Positions 1 to 11,157 of a DNA stretch of 64,000 nucleotides are shown here, piece by piece. Numbering within the stretch: position 1 is the first letter of the stretch; each line of letters starts with the position of its first letter. Below the pieces are notes generated by a model, which ran no database searches, was not told where the DNA came from, and was given only the letters and a program-made list of their open reading frames with translations. The DNA comes from Pyropia yezoensis (Eukaryota; Rhodophyta; Bangiophyceae; Bangiales; Bangiaceae). Location: the NCBI GenBank assembly GCA_009829735.1, contig CM020619.1, positions 9,972,375 through 10,036,374 of the forward strand, written 5' to 3'. The position numbers and the translations under genes were made by a program.

Positions 1-11
1 GCAAGCACCAA

Positions 12-3000
12 TTGCATGTTGCCCTTGGCACGATGGACTCCAAAGCCGGAGTCCCGTGGAGGATCCAGGTTATGAACCTGAACTCGTCGCCCAAGTACTT
101 CAAGTCGGGAGCCAAGTTCGGCTCTGTCGACCAACGCGAGGGACCGGTAGTAGCGGTCACCCTCAACGCGGGCGCGAGTAGCGACCCGAAGTCCGGAAAG
201 GAGAAGTGTCAAGCCATGTCGGCCGCCTCTCCTCGGCCCCATGTGAACATGGAGGGTGTCCCACCCAGGTCGAGGGTTCAAGTTGAACACCTCTTGGACC
301 AATATCACAAGTTGTGGGATGGTCAATTGGGACTCATGAGAGCCACCCAACACCGGATCGAGTTGAAGCCCGGTGCACCCCCTATACGCCAACAACCGTA
401 TAGGGGATGACCCCGTTCAAGGGCCCTCGTCAAGGAGCAAGTAGCTCGTATGGAGGCCCTCGATGTGATCGAGGCCAGCAACGCCGAGTGGGCGTGTCCG
501 GTGGTTATCGTCCCCAAAGTTGATGGGACCCCCCGGTTCTGTATCGACTACCGTAAGCTAAACGAGAGCACGGTGAAGGACAGTTATCCCAGACCCAGGA
601 TGGACGACTGTCTGGACTCACAGGGAGAGGCGAACGTGTTCTCTACCCTGGACTGTAACGCGGGGTACTGGCAAATTCCCATTGCCCCGGGTGACAGGCT
701 TAAAACTACCTTTACCTGTCGCTGTGGTACCCACCAGTGCAAGCGCCTACCGTTTGGACTGTGTAACGCGCCGGCAACTTTCCAGCGCGCTATGGACATG
801 ATTCTGGCCGGAGTACGGTGGCAGATCTGCCTCGTGTACCTAGACGATATCACTGTGTTCTCCCGAAGTCCGGAGGAACACATTGGCCATCTTGGCCAGG
901 TGTTCAAGCTAGTTGCTGACGCCGGTGTGTCACTGAAGGCGAGTAAATGCCACCTCTTCACTCAAGAGGTGGAATACTTCGGACATGTTGTCCGTCCGGG
1001 GCGTCTCAGTGTCAACGAGAAGAACTTGAGGGCCATCCGTAAGGCTCAGTACCCCCGGACACAGACCCAGATGAGGAGCTTCCTCGGGATGTGTAACGTG
1101 TACCGACGCTTCACCAAGGGCTTCGCAAAGATGGCGAAGCCATTGAATGAGTTAGTGAGCTCAACGCTACCGAAGAACCTGCCTCCCCCAAGTCGGGTGG
1201 AGCAGGAATCCATTGAGACTCTTCGGGACCATCAGCTGAAGCCCCCCATCTTGGCTATTCCCAGGTTAAGAGGCCACTACATCCTGGATGTGGACGCTAG
1301 CTACGACCAACTTTGTTGTGTGTTGCTTCAGCAGCAGCCGGACAAGGAGTACTTGCCGGTGGGATACTTCAGCAAGGGGCTGAACTCGGCCGAGAAGGAC
1401 TACGGAGTCACCGAGTTGGAAGGACTCGCAGTGGTATGGGCGGTGACGTCACTTCGTCACTACCTGGAGGGTGAGAAGTTCCTCATCCGCTCTGACCACC
1501 GCGCGCTGCAGTTCATCTGCAAGACGGATTGTACGAACACTCGTCTCAACCGGTGGAGGGTGCGACTGGCACCCTTCAACTTTGATATTGAGTACCGACC
1601 TGGCAGGCAGCATGCCCTTGCCGACGGCCTCTCCCGGGTACCTACCAAGGGGCTGGACACTAACCCAGTCGATGAGGACATCCCCATCGTGGGGGTAGTC
1701 ACGCGCTCGGGTCAGGCGTTGAACCCCGAGGCGCCAGGGAACAAGAAGTACTTGCCCCTGTCCCTGGACGAGGTGGTGAAGGCCCAGGCCGAGGATCCCT
1801 TCTGCAAGTCGCAGAGGGATACACTGGATGCAGTGGCGGAGACGCGGCTCTTCATCGGAGACGATGGCCTCCTCTTGAGGAGGGGGGTATTCCAGGGGAC
1901 CGAACAACTTGTCGTCCCCGCATCCCTCAAGGACAGTATTCTTGAGAGGGAGCATAACGCTCCCACAGGTGGACACCTGGGGTCTAGTAAACTGCACCAG
2001 ACCCTGAGGACCAGGTACTACTGGCCGTCCATGGTGGTGGACATCTACAGTTGGGTGGCTGCCTGCACAAGTTGTGCGCAGAACCGTCTGATGGAACGGC
2101 GGCCTACTACGGCTATGCTACTGTTTCCGGCCCAGGAGCCCTTTGCCGCGTTGGCAATGGACATCCTTGGGCCACTGCCAGTGACCGAGGAGGGCAACCA
2201 GTACCTCCTGGTCATCTGTGAGCGCTTCAAGAATCTTACGCGAGCGATCCCACTGGCAGAGATCACGGCCATGTGGGTCGTGTCAGCCTTCCTAGATCAC
2301 TGGGTTGCCGCGTATGGCATTCCGGATAGTACCCTATCGGACAATGGACCGCAATTTGCGTCTGTACTGTTTGAGGGAGTGCTGGATATGTTGGGGGTTA
2401 AGGCAAACTATGCCACCCCCTACCACCCACAAACTAATGGGCAGGTGGAGCGCTTCAACAAAACTATTGTTCGGCAGCTGCGCCACTACGTGAGTGAGCA
2501 CGTGAAAACGTGGGACCAATACATTTCTATTCTTACCACTGCCTACAATTCGCAGGTTCACTCATCTACCGGGGAAGTACCCCTCGCTTTTGTGACCCCC
2601 CGTCGCGTGCGGTCTATCGCCGTGCGGCAGCCGCTCCCAACTAGGGAGGATGGTTGCAGGACGCCTACTCCTACTGAGAGTAAGGCGGAGTTCGCTGCTA
2701 GGCTTGAAAAACTCATCCCTAAAATCAGGGCTGAGATGGACAAAGCACAAAAGCGCTACAAGCGTACCTTTGACAAAACGGTGCGCAATGCCAAGCATGT
2801 CCCCGAGCAGGGTGACTGGGTATTGATCCACTCACACACCCCAACTGGGGGTAAGCTGGTATTCCAGACGAAGGGGCCGTACCAGGTCCTTCGTACTGAT
2901 GGGCGGCGCTTCACCATCGAAAGTGACGATGGGGTCCGCACAGTGAATGGACACGACGTGGTCAAAGTTGCACCACCGCCTGCAGGCGACCCAGCTTGGG

Positions 3001-3251
3001 CGCGTGCGTTGGAAGCGTGGCGCCTCCCCTCACTGCCTGCGGCCAAACAGGGCCCGCAGGAGTACGTGTTCGATAAGTTCATCGACCACGGCTGGGATGA
3101 GGACACTAACCGCTTCATGTTGAGGGTGCGTTGGTTCGGCTACAAAGCCAAGGATGATACGTGGGAATACGTGGAGGACCTTCCCGCTGAGAAGGTCCGG
3201 GCATACTGTGCCCGGAATGAGATAGACCCTAACAGCCCCCCCTCAACGTGA
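12..3251 (+). pseudogene. Gypsy element 1 pol (RT, RNase H, integrase, chromodomain)
   Basis: Polyprotein that would copy the element RNA into DNA and integrate it. In order I see the pre-RT linker; RT with FCIDYRKLNE and the YLDDI active-site box near 837; RNase H starting LDVDASYDQ near 1,285; and an integrase zinc region with the CTSC pair near 2,070. The integrase core follows, with MDILGPLP near 2,158, SDNGPQF near 2,340 and HPQTNGQVERFN near 2,430. A C-terminal chromodomain (LRVRWFGYKAKDDTWEYVED) covers about 3,060-3,230. The chromodomain places it with chromoviruses, which direct integration to particular chromatin. The gene is a fossil copy, with about one break in the visible part. 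Confidence 0.85.
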
Positions 3252-3362
3252 GGGAAGGCCGAGTAACAGTGCCAAGAGAGTGCTTCAAGTCGAAGTGGTA
3301 CGCAGAGTGGCTTTTAACTACAGCCCTAACCCTCACACTCTCACAACAAAGGCAGCTGCCAA

Positions 3363-5477
3363 CTAGGCATGCATGCTAGACTCTCGAACCCCACGGCCCT
3401 CACCCTCACGTAGAGGCGAGCGGCGAGACCCACGGCGATAACGCTCCCCACCAGTCGGCGGGGCCGGCGGCTCCAAGTCGGACCCGTCGCGCCCCTCACG
3501 GTCGCGCAAGTGGCGACGACCGCGGCTGCTCTTCTGCTTAGTCTTGCGCGCAAGTTGGCGACGCAGACGCCGGACCGACTCCGACTCTGACGGAGTCGAG
3601 GACTCCGAGACGGAGTAAGACAACTCGTCTTCGGAAACCGAGAGAGAGCGCCGAGAGCGTCGGCGACGACGGCGAGGAGGCGAGTATGCCCGGCTCGCAC
3701 GACGCTTGCCACGCCCAAGTGGGGCTGGCTGGGGCACAATAGCCCCAATGCGAGCCAACTCGGCCGTCATAAACTCCGCCACCGACTCGCAACTCGCGGT
3801 CGCAACTGCAGTACGAACGCGCTCCTCAAGTTGAGGAGTCTCGGAAGTTAGACGGGTTGCAGTCGACGCGGCCAACCAGGAAATGGTGCGCACCAACGTG
3901 GTGATCATCATCTCTGAGGTTAGAGCCGTGGGCGGTAACACCAACTTGGGGTATACCGTCAGGAGGGTGGCCCCCAAGTTGAGGGACACCGGAGTGGACG
4001 ACTCAACGGCCACGCTAATCGGGATGTCGCCGTGCCGCTGGTAGGGGACAGGAGGAAGCGGAGGGGCACGCCGAGGTGGCGGGACCCGGGTGTAACTCCG
4101 ACCCCGACTTGGGGCCCCCGCAGTGGGTTGAGTCATATGGTCATCATGTGAGGGCACGGCCATAACTATGGCCTTGTCCGGGGGTGGCGCAGTGTGGCGA
4201 TCCACCCCCAGGGCATACGGGTAGTCCCCGATGCCCAACCCCTCTCGTAGTACCACACGGCCGTCGTGAAGTTCACGAGCGACCCATACGAACTGGCGAA
4301 GTGCGCCATCGTCCTTGGGCCCACGAGTGGGGCGGCGCAACTTGTGCTCGATGCTCTCCCACTCGATAAACTTGTGGAGGCGGAGCATCTCCTCAAGTAG
4401 AGTGAGTTGTCCTGATGAGCACCCCTCAGCAACTAGCTGAGGGGTGAGCTGTTCCAAACCTTGGATAAGCCGGAGGGGGAGATGGCAGAGCATCCCCCGC
4501 CGCTGAACACAAGACACCCAGGTCGACATGACCTCGAGGAGCCACTGGGTGGCCAACATGGCCCACACCAGGTGATCAGGGCCAGCCGTCAACATGACGG
4601 AGCCGAAGTGGTCAAGCAACCGTGGCAGCAACGCCGGGAACCCGTAGGGGACCTCAACTTGAGGCCACCACTCGGGCTTCTTCGGTTAGTACTGCTCCTT
4701 ACTGGCAGCGGCCTGCTGCGGAAACTCAAGTTGAGCCGAGGTCACCAAGTAGGGACCTCGCCGGAAGTCCTTCTCCATCCGCACATCAAAGTGATGAGTG
4801 TGCGGATCGGCCTCGTGAAGGTACGGGGGGCGAGTTGCCACCGCGTCCCAAGTAAAGGTCGGCAAGTCGCCGGGACCCGGGATAGTTCCCCCGCGGTCCA
4901 CCATGGCCTTGGCCCGCTGTACGTCTTCGACCTCCTCGTCGTCCAGGAAGGCAAACTGGTCCGTCCTGAAGCCGGAAGGGAACCCGATCCTACGGGGATA
5001 CTTCTCCCGAAGGCGGTCCCATACCCGACCCATCGCTGCGCCAAGTCGGCCACAGCGAAGAACAGTCAACCCCTCCTCATATAGAGGCCAAGCGGGGTAA
5101 AACCACCGCCCCAAGGCCTCACGCGGGACAACTTGTCCCGCCTCCGGGGGAGATCCCGCCGTCAACCCAAAGCCGGGTGACGCGGGAGTCCCATCCCCCG
5201 GAGCGATCGCGGAGCCCCCGCCGGAGGTCCCGGCGGGCGCTGCACCGTAGGGGGTGTCCTCCATACGTTCGTCGAGAGAGTCCGTCTCCACCCCCGGGGT
5301 CGCCATGGCTCTCCCCAAGTTGGGGAGAGACGCGCTGTCTACAGCGGCACGAGACCCGCCTCGAGTTGAGGGGGACTCGGATCGTGGGTAGACGGGTGGC
5401 CTCCCCAGCGTGGGGCGGCCCAGTGGAAGGTGAAGGGGAGGTGGTGGTGATGGTGAAGTGGGAACCGGGGAGAGCAA
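3363..5477 (-). pseudogene. Antisense ORF region of Gypsy element 1, unknown function
   Basis: Two long reading frames (about 422 and 263 codons) occupy the - strand between the end of pol and the 3' LTR, tail-to-tail with pol and separated from it by about 110 bp. Function unknown; no known domain is recognised. Compared with the antisense protein of copies B and C it shares, in order, a PPYL landmark (PPFL there; about 4,819-4,830), LATQWLLEV (LAANHWLHEV there; about 4,530-4,556), and a C-terminal arginine-rich stretch (about 3,660). The spacings are about 91 and 295 residues here against about 102 and 336 there. I infer homology. The fossil copy appears broken about once. Confidence 0.6.
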
Positions 5478-5630
5478 GCTGCCGAGTGGGCAAGCTTGAG
5501 GAGAGGGGCGGTCAACGTGACGGCCTCCACATCTGCGCTACGTACTCAAGGGGGGACAGCAAGTCGCGCCCCTAACGCCGAGACGTGCGTTTACGCACCC
5601 CCTCACAGGGCCGACCGGGTCGGTCGGAAC

Positions 5631-5645
5631 TGAGGAGCGGGGAGT
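5631..5645 (+). other. Probable polypurine tract and 3' LTR start of Gypsy element 1
   Basis: A purine-rich stretch (GAGGAGCGGGGAG) is followed directly by TGTGGCAGTATTGACC, as expected where a polypurine tract meets the TG start of a 3' LTR. It lies about 150 bp beyond the antisense ORF, the same relation as in copies B and C. No matching 5' LTR is in the window, so the LTR end is not defined. It may be cut short by whatever brought in the Copia fragment. Confidence 0.4.
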
Positions 5646-6029
5646 GTGGCAGTATTGACCCCCAGGTAGAGGGGCAACACGTGCCATGCAAGGGGCGGCA
5701 GGCCACTAGCCTGATCCGTTCCTCCCCCTGCATTTGGGTCCGTATTCCCTAAGTTTGGGATAGTTAGCTTAGTAGTAAATCCAACTTGGATTTGAGGGTT
5801 TTCTGCATTTATCGTCTTTAATTTTTTGTGGCCCGGTGGGCAGGTGCTGGGGGGGGAGATTCTGAGTGGCGAGATTCTGAGGGGACCCTGGGGGGATAAG
5901 GGGAGGGACAGCGGGGCTTGGCCCTGCGTCCCCGTCCCGACCAAGAAACTGTTGGACCACACACCATCTTCTTGTTTGTCAGTGGGGGGTTTGCCCCACA
6001 ACAGGGACAGAGTGTGTGCGACTACTCCG

Positions 6030-7097
6030 GTTCCCCCGACACGGGAGGCAGCCCTTGTACACCGCCCCAACTTGGGTGCCGTTTGTGTAAGTGGTTTTTG
6101 CCACACCAATGACGATAGCGTCGATGGGCTCATGGGCAACTACGTCGATGACTTCGCCCACGGCGGCAACGAGGCATTTCAGGAGCTGACGCTGAAGACT
6201 GTCAAGGTCTTTGAGGCGAAACCAAGAGAGTGGGACCGCTTTGACTTTGTCGGCGTCTCTATCAAGACCGTACCTGGTTTACCACGCTCCTTCACCCTGG
6301 GCCAGGAGAAGTATGTGGACGCCGCCGTCATCCAGTCTTTGGACGTCGACTGTGAGACTTTTGTCTCGGTACGGTCTGGCTTCGCATGGTTGGCACATAG
6401 CCGGCCGGACCTGTGCTGTGCCATCAACCGCTCGGCGCAAGTGACGGCTATGTCGTTTGGCACTCGCCACGTGCAGGAGCTGAACAGGGCCATCAAGCGC
6501 GCGAAGGCGATGGCAAGCCTTAGCCTATCGTACACCCCGCTGGATCGGGAGACGCTGCATCTTCGCGTCTACGCCGATGCTTCTTTTGCCAACAACGACG
6601 ACCAATCGTCGCAGATTGGCTACGTTGTGCTGCTGTGCGACGGCACGGACAAGTGCCACGTAGTGGCCTATTCAAGCAAGAACGCTCGTCGGGTGGTCCG
6701 AAGCATCATGGCGGGGGAATTGTACGCTTTTGCCGACGCCTTTGATGCGGCCTACATCATCAAGCACGACTTAGAGCGCATTTACCGGCAGCACCTGCCG
6801 CTCGTCATGCTTACTGACTGGAAGCAGATGTTTGACGTCGTCATTAGAGCGTCACACATCACCGAGAAGCGGCTTATGATCGACGTGGCGGCGGCGCGGG
6901 AGGCCTACAAGCGGAACGAGATCTCCAACGTGGGCTTGCTCAAGTCTGAGCACAACGTGGCGGACGGGCTCACCAAGCCTGGGCCGTGCGCGGCCTTGGA
7001 CGCGGTCTTGCGGACGGGCAAGGACACTAACCCCGTGCAGCAGTGTAGCATCCGTTCCCCGGCATCGACTAAGCGCTCGGTTGGGGGAGGGCGGTGA
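6030..7097 (+). pseudogene. Ty1/Copia pol fragment (end of RT plus RNase H), fossil
   Basis: The reading frame holds the end of a Copia-type reverse transcriptase with the YVDDF box near 6,142, followed by the Copia RNase H. RNase H landmarks are VYADASFAN near 6,570, the acidic MAGELYAFADAFDAA near 6,710, LTDWKQMFD near 6,820 and HNVADGLTKP near 6,955. Integrase, protease and gag are absent, so this is a 5'-truncated remnant. The frame ends next to GGGGGAGGGCGG followed by TGAGTG, which could be the polypurine tract and start of a 3' LTR; without a second LTR this stays a guess. Confidence 0.8.
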
Positions 7098-9690
7098 GTG
7101 TGAGTTTTCCGCCTTGGCTGGGGTGCGCATCCTCGCGCTCAGCCGATTTGGTGCCAAGGGGGGGCCACTTTACATTGGGGACCAATTCGCATGTTGTTTA
7201 TCTGTACTGTCGTTTGATTGGATGGCTGGGTGTGTAGGTGGCTTGTTGGCGCGGCCGCACCCGTGTGGGGGGTGCTGGTGGCGGTATGTTTTGGCCAGTG
7301 TTGGCCCGGACCCGCGTGAGGTGGGCACGCATATTAGGGCGGGCCTAGCGCCGGTGCAACGGCGGCGGCTGCAGCCGGCAGACTTGACACCACGCCGACG
7401 CTCCCCTGTTGGGAGCCTCGGCGCGTGGTGTTGGGTCGTTGGGAAATACACTGCTTGTTTTCTCATCATCTCGCCGACATTCACACCAACACAGCAGCGT
7501 CCATAGCGTTGGTCTCCACGCCCACCAGGGGGTGTTGGGCCGGAAACGCCCCCAGAGTCCCATTGGGCGGGAGCGATGCGGGGGGGAGGGGTACCTGTTG
7601 GGCCCGATACTCTGGGCAAACAAGCGGCGGGGAGGGGTTGCGACCAGCTTGGCGTGCCAAGTGAGAATCAGGGACGATACGAGGCGGGGCGTGGCCGCCA
7701 CGCCGAGGCGCCCACCGCGGGGCGCCCCTTTCCACTGTTGGCACCCTCCTGTGGCCGTGGGGCGGGCGTGGGGGGATGAGGGGAGGCGTCGGGAAGGCGT
7801 CGAGGAGGGCGCGGCTGCGTAGGCGGCGGTCGTTTGCTGGGCAACGCGCAGGGGAGACGTGAGCGGGGGGGTGACACGCGGAAAGCGGGGAGACGGAGAC
7901 GAAAAACCCGAGGTGGGGGCTTGCATGGGCCCGGGAACAGGGTCACCCGACCGACAACCGCCGGAGTCGCACATAGAGACGTGATACGCGACCGGGGGGG
8001 AATGCAAGAGGCGCGAGGGCCGCGTGCGCCGGCAAGGGGTAAAGGAAAAAAGAGGGTGGGGGGGCGAATCTTGTTCACCACAACTCGCATGGCGGGGCGG
8101 CCATGGAGGCGGGGAATGCGCAACGTCGCGTCTCGAAAGCACAAAAAAAAAAAAGAGGATGCACGATGCGACGCAAAGAGCCGCCGCGCTGTGGTTGCCA
8201 CGCAGAGCGTGCCAAAGTTGCGGACACGACGCCGGTACAGCGCATGAAGTCGCGGGAGCGTGCCACTGTCAACCATGCAGAAAACGACGTGGTCGGTTGT
8301 CTCATGGACCGAGCGATCACAACCGCCCGTTCCCGGCATACACTGATCGCAGGCGGGACGCGACGAGGGAAACGGCGTCAGGAGATTGGCTCGTTGCACA
8401 GAGACGGTCGGACACGACCCCAACCGACCGCAAACAGACTTATATACACTTTTGAGTGCGTATACTTCGCATGTGGACAGGATTACTGGAGCGAGTCCGC
8501 ACTGCACGTGGCAGGAAGAGTCGCAATGCACAGTTATATTAGGGAACGTTCGACCAAAGTATGGACGGGATACGCGAGATTGCCTTGCTTTGTGCTGCGT
8601 GTCTCGCTTCTTCCGCAGGAGAGTCGACATTGCTTCCTCGTTTTCGAGCCGTGCACCTGTCTTCGGGGGGGGGCTTGCCCCAGGTTGAATAATACCATCG
8701 AACACGCAATAGGCGACAGCGAACCCTCCCCAATCCTGGTTTGCGGCAGCGGAAAGCCAGTTGCTACCGTAAAGACTAGCCGTCCCGTCTTAAAATCATG
8801 TAGCCCCTGTGTTCCAACAACTCCATTGCATATATCGGCTCCCGCCACGCTCCTCCACTCAGCAGCGCCCACGTGGCTGTTTCAATTCACATCGATAAGT
8901 GCTGTAGATTTTTGCAATGCTCCAGAACGGGCTCGAAGAAATACACTATTGGAATCTTGCTGTACAGTGCTGAGGAGCTCTCTCGTGCGTTGTCGTTCAT
9001 ATCCATGGTGGATATAAACGAGCCCGATATAATCGCGTACGCACTGTACAGTATCGCGATCGTCGTGACGTTGTTGGAAACACTCTCAAGACTGATCCGC
9101 TCTGCATGGACTGTTTGTATGGGATGGCGTCTGGCTGAGTCTGGGGAAGAGAGGTGGTGGTGTAGATACATAGCAAAACAAGAGTACCTTCATAGATAGT
9201 CAGTCTTTTGGGATGTGAAGAATCACGTAAAGTGCCAAGGGGGGCCGCAGAGGCTGATGTTGTCCATCATATGTCACATTCGGCGATATGTACTGTACAG
9301 AGTAGAGGCACCTCCTCGTGCCCTCTGCCAGCATCGCGACCGATGTCGGCGGTCATCAGGCGTCGATCCGCGAAGGTCCACCTGCACACCCGAGACGGCG
9401 TCGCGACGTTTCAAACACGGCCCGCGGATGTGGCTGGCGCGCCGGGGAAGGTGAAGTGGACAAATGTGGAGAGCAGGGATGCCCGTCGCAATCCAAGCAG
9501 CCGGCGCCCGAGCAACAGGCTGCGGGCCTACAGTCTGACGCGCCCCCACCTCCGCCGCAACCTCTGGCAGGGACGGGTGAGAGAGAGGTCGACTGCGGGA
9601 GGTGGGGACGGCGGGAGCACTACCCGATTGGCGCGCTTACTCGCTGCCCCTTCCCGGCCGGCCGAAGTCCCAGAAGTCACTGCATGCAGA
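7098..9690. other. Intergenic stretch with no recognised gene
   Basis: Short reading frames exist in most frames but none shows a known motif or a convincing composition. A 108-codon + frame at 8,873-9,199 has a hydrophobic stretch (IIAYALYSIAIVVTLL), but I do not recognise it. The DNA between 8.4 and 9.3 kb is noticeably less GC-rich than the rest. It contains the palindrome ATATCCATGGTGGATAT (near 8,999-9,015) and three CTGTACAG-type motifs (near 8,961, 9,043 and 9,291). Confidence 0.4.
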
Positions 9691-9765
9691 CACAAACAAA
9701 AACGGGGGCCTGGCACGACCATGAAACCAAGCAAACAACAACAAAAAACCACAAAAAGGAGAACG
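9690..9765 (-). terminator. T-rich tract downstream of the dehydrogenase gene
   Basis: On the coding strand of the dehydrogenase gene, starting about 60 bases after its stop codon, the sequence becomes T- and GT-rich (TTTTTTGTTGTTGTTTGC). It stands out in this GC-rich DNA. Similar tracts follow the other two host genes, which suggests a 3'-end processing or termination signal. This is inference from position and composition only. Confidence 0.35.
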
Positions 9766-9822
9766 TGTCGCGCGCAACAGCGTCCACGACCCGATGGAAT
9801 TCAAAGCCTGGTTGCTCTGCCC

Positions 9823-10989
9823 TTACGCCTGGATCTCCGACGTCTTGACGGGCCGCCCCTCGTTCAAGCTTTTCTTGGCTGCCAGCGCCATCACCATGGC
9901 CGCACGGCCGTCCCAGCCCGACGCCGGGACCGGCGTGTCGTTGACCACAGAGTCCACAAACGCAATCGTCTCGTTCATGTAGGCCTCCTCGTAGCGCTTG
10001 AGGAAGAAGTCGTGCGGCAGGTCGGCAGACCGCACACTCGCCCCGTCCGCAATCTCCACCCCCGACGGGTAGTTGTTACCAAACGACACCTGCCCCTTGC
10101 TGCCAAAGACCTCCACCCGCTGGTCATAGCCCTGGGGGCTCTGGCGGCAGTTGTCTACCGTCCCAAATGCTCCGTTCTCAAACCGCAACATCGTCAGCGC
10201 CGTGTCGATGTCCCCGCCCTCAGACCCAATCTTAGGGTCCACGCGGCAGGCGCCGAGGGCAGTCACTTCCGTGCACTCGCAACCCATCAGGAAGCGGGCA
10301 ACATCAAAGTCGTGGATGGCCATGTCATTGTGCAGACCCCCCGACTTGAGGACGTACTCCACCGGCGGCGGCGCCGGGTCACGGCTGGTCAGTCGGAACG
10401 TAAACGGGTCGCCTACCACCCCGTCCGTGATCGCCTGGCGGACGCGCGCAAAGTTGGGGTCAAACCGGCGCTGGAAGGCTAGCATCATCTTGACGCCACA
10501 GTCTTCCACCACCTTCAAAACGTCATCCACCTGCGACAGCTCGGTGGCCAGTGGCTTCTCACAGAAGATGTGCTTGCCGGCCTTGGCCGCGGCGATGATC
10601 TGCTCCGCATGGAGGGAGGACGGCGAGCACACCCACACCGCTTCAATGTCAGGGTGATTGACAACGTCCATGTAGTCCTTGCCAGACTCGGGGATGCCAT
10701 ACTCCTTGGCCGTCGACGCCGCCACGTCGGGGAAGAAGTCAACGATCATTAGCGGCTGCGCCGAAGGGCAGCGGTACGCCAGCGTCTGCGCGTGCACCTG
10801 GCCGATGCGGCCAGCGCCAATGATGCCCACCTTAAGCGTCTTGGTCGGCTCGGCGCCAGCTTGCAGGTGCCGGCGGCCGGCCAGGCCAGGGGCCGCGCCC
10901 AGGGGTGCCGCAAGGCCCGCCCCGCGCGACGCGGCGGTGGTGGCCAGCCGCGACGCGGCGCGGGCGAGGCTTACCAGAGCAGGCGCCAT
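9823..10989 (-). CDS. Inositol 2-dehydrogenase-like oxidoreductase (Gfo/Idh/MocA family)
   Basis: NAD(P)-dependent oxidoreductase, most likely oxidising myo-inositol or a related polyol to the 2-keto form. After the N-terminal leader comes a Rossmann fold with VGIIGAGRIG (GxGxxG), then the family EKP motif in FCEKPLATE, and the catalytic-region signature GGLHNDMAIHDFDVARFL, which closely matches bacterial IolG-type enzymes. Length is 388 codons from the start chosen here. The frame is open further upstream, to 11,157, but that extension is proline-rich and unconserved. The chosen Met begins MAPALVSLARAASRLATTAAS, an Arg/Ala-rich, acid-free leader that looks like a mitochondrial (or plastid) transit peptide before the catalytic domain. 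There is no intron. Sugar versus inositol specificity cannot be read from sequence alone. Confidence 0.88.
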   Translation of the reverse strand: MAPALVSLARAASRLATTAASRGAGLAAPLGAAPGLAGRRHLQAGAEPTKTLKVGIIGAGRIGQVHAQTLAYRCPSAQPLMIVDFFPDVAASTAKEYGIPESGKDYMDVVNHPDIEAVWVCSPSSLHAEQIIAAAKAGKHIFCEKPLATELSQVDDVLKVVEDCGVKMMLAFQRRFDPNFARVRQAITDGVVGDPFTFRLTSRDPAPPPVEYVLKSGGLHNDMAIHDFDVARFLMGCECTEVTALGACRVDPKIGSEGGDIDTALTMLRFENGAFGTVDNCRQSPQGYDQRVEVFGSKGQVSFGNNYPSGVEIADGASVRSADLPHDFFLKRYEEAYMNETIAFVDSVVNDTPVPASGWDGRAAMVMALAAKKSLNEGRPVKTSEIQA

Positions 10990-11157
10990 GATGGGGCAGA
11001 AGAAACAGATCCGCGCGAGAAGCGCTGGCGTGGGCGGCGAGAGGCGGGACAATGAAGGGGGCTCGGAGCTCGTAGGTGGTAGTGAGTATACGACTGGCAC
11101 TGGCGGATTGTAGGGCCCGCGGCGGTTGATGGGAGGTGGTGGGCACGGGGATCGCAT

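Larger units (their letters stand above)
1..5800 (+). mobile_element. Ty3/Gypsy chromovirus-like element 1 (3' part, fossil)
   Basis: The visible part runs from the linker after protease through reverse transcriptase, RNase H, integrase and chromodomain on the + strand, then an antisense ORF on the - strand, then a probable polypurine tract and 3' LTR start near 5,645. The 5' LTR, gag and protease lie before the window. Its pol protein is clearly diverged from the family of copies A, B and C, so it is a separate family. The visible part is broken in about one or two places. No second LTR is available, so I cannot date it. The right boundary is uncertain because a Copia fragment follows at about 6.0 kb. 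Confidence 0.85.

Noticed and set aside
8103-9017. A 304-codon plus-strand frame
   Set aside because: No motif, irregular composition and overlapping frames on both strands; reads as chance opening.
10990-11157. N-terminal extension of the dehydrogenase (56 codons)
   Set aside because: Proline-rich and motif-free; the downstream Met opens a typical transit-peptide-like leader directly before the Rossmann fold.
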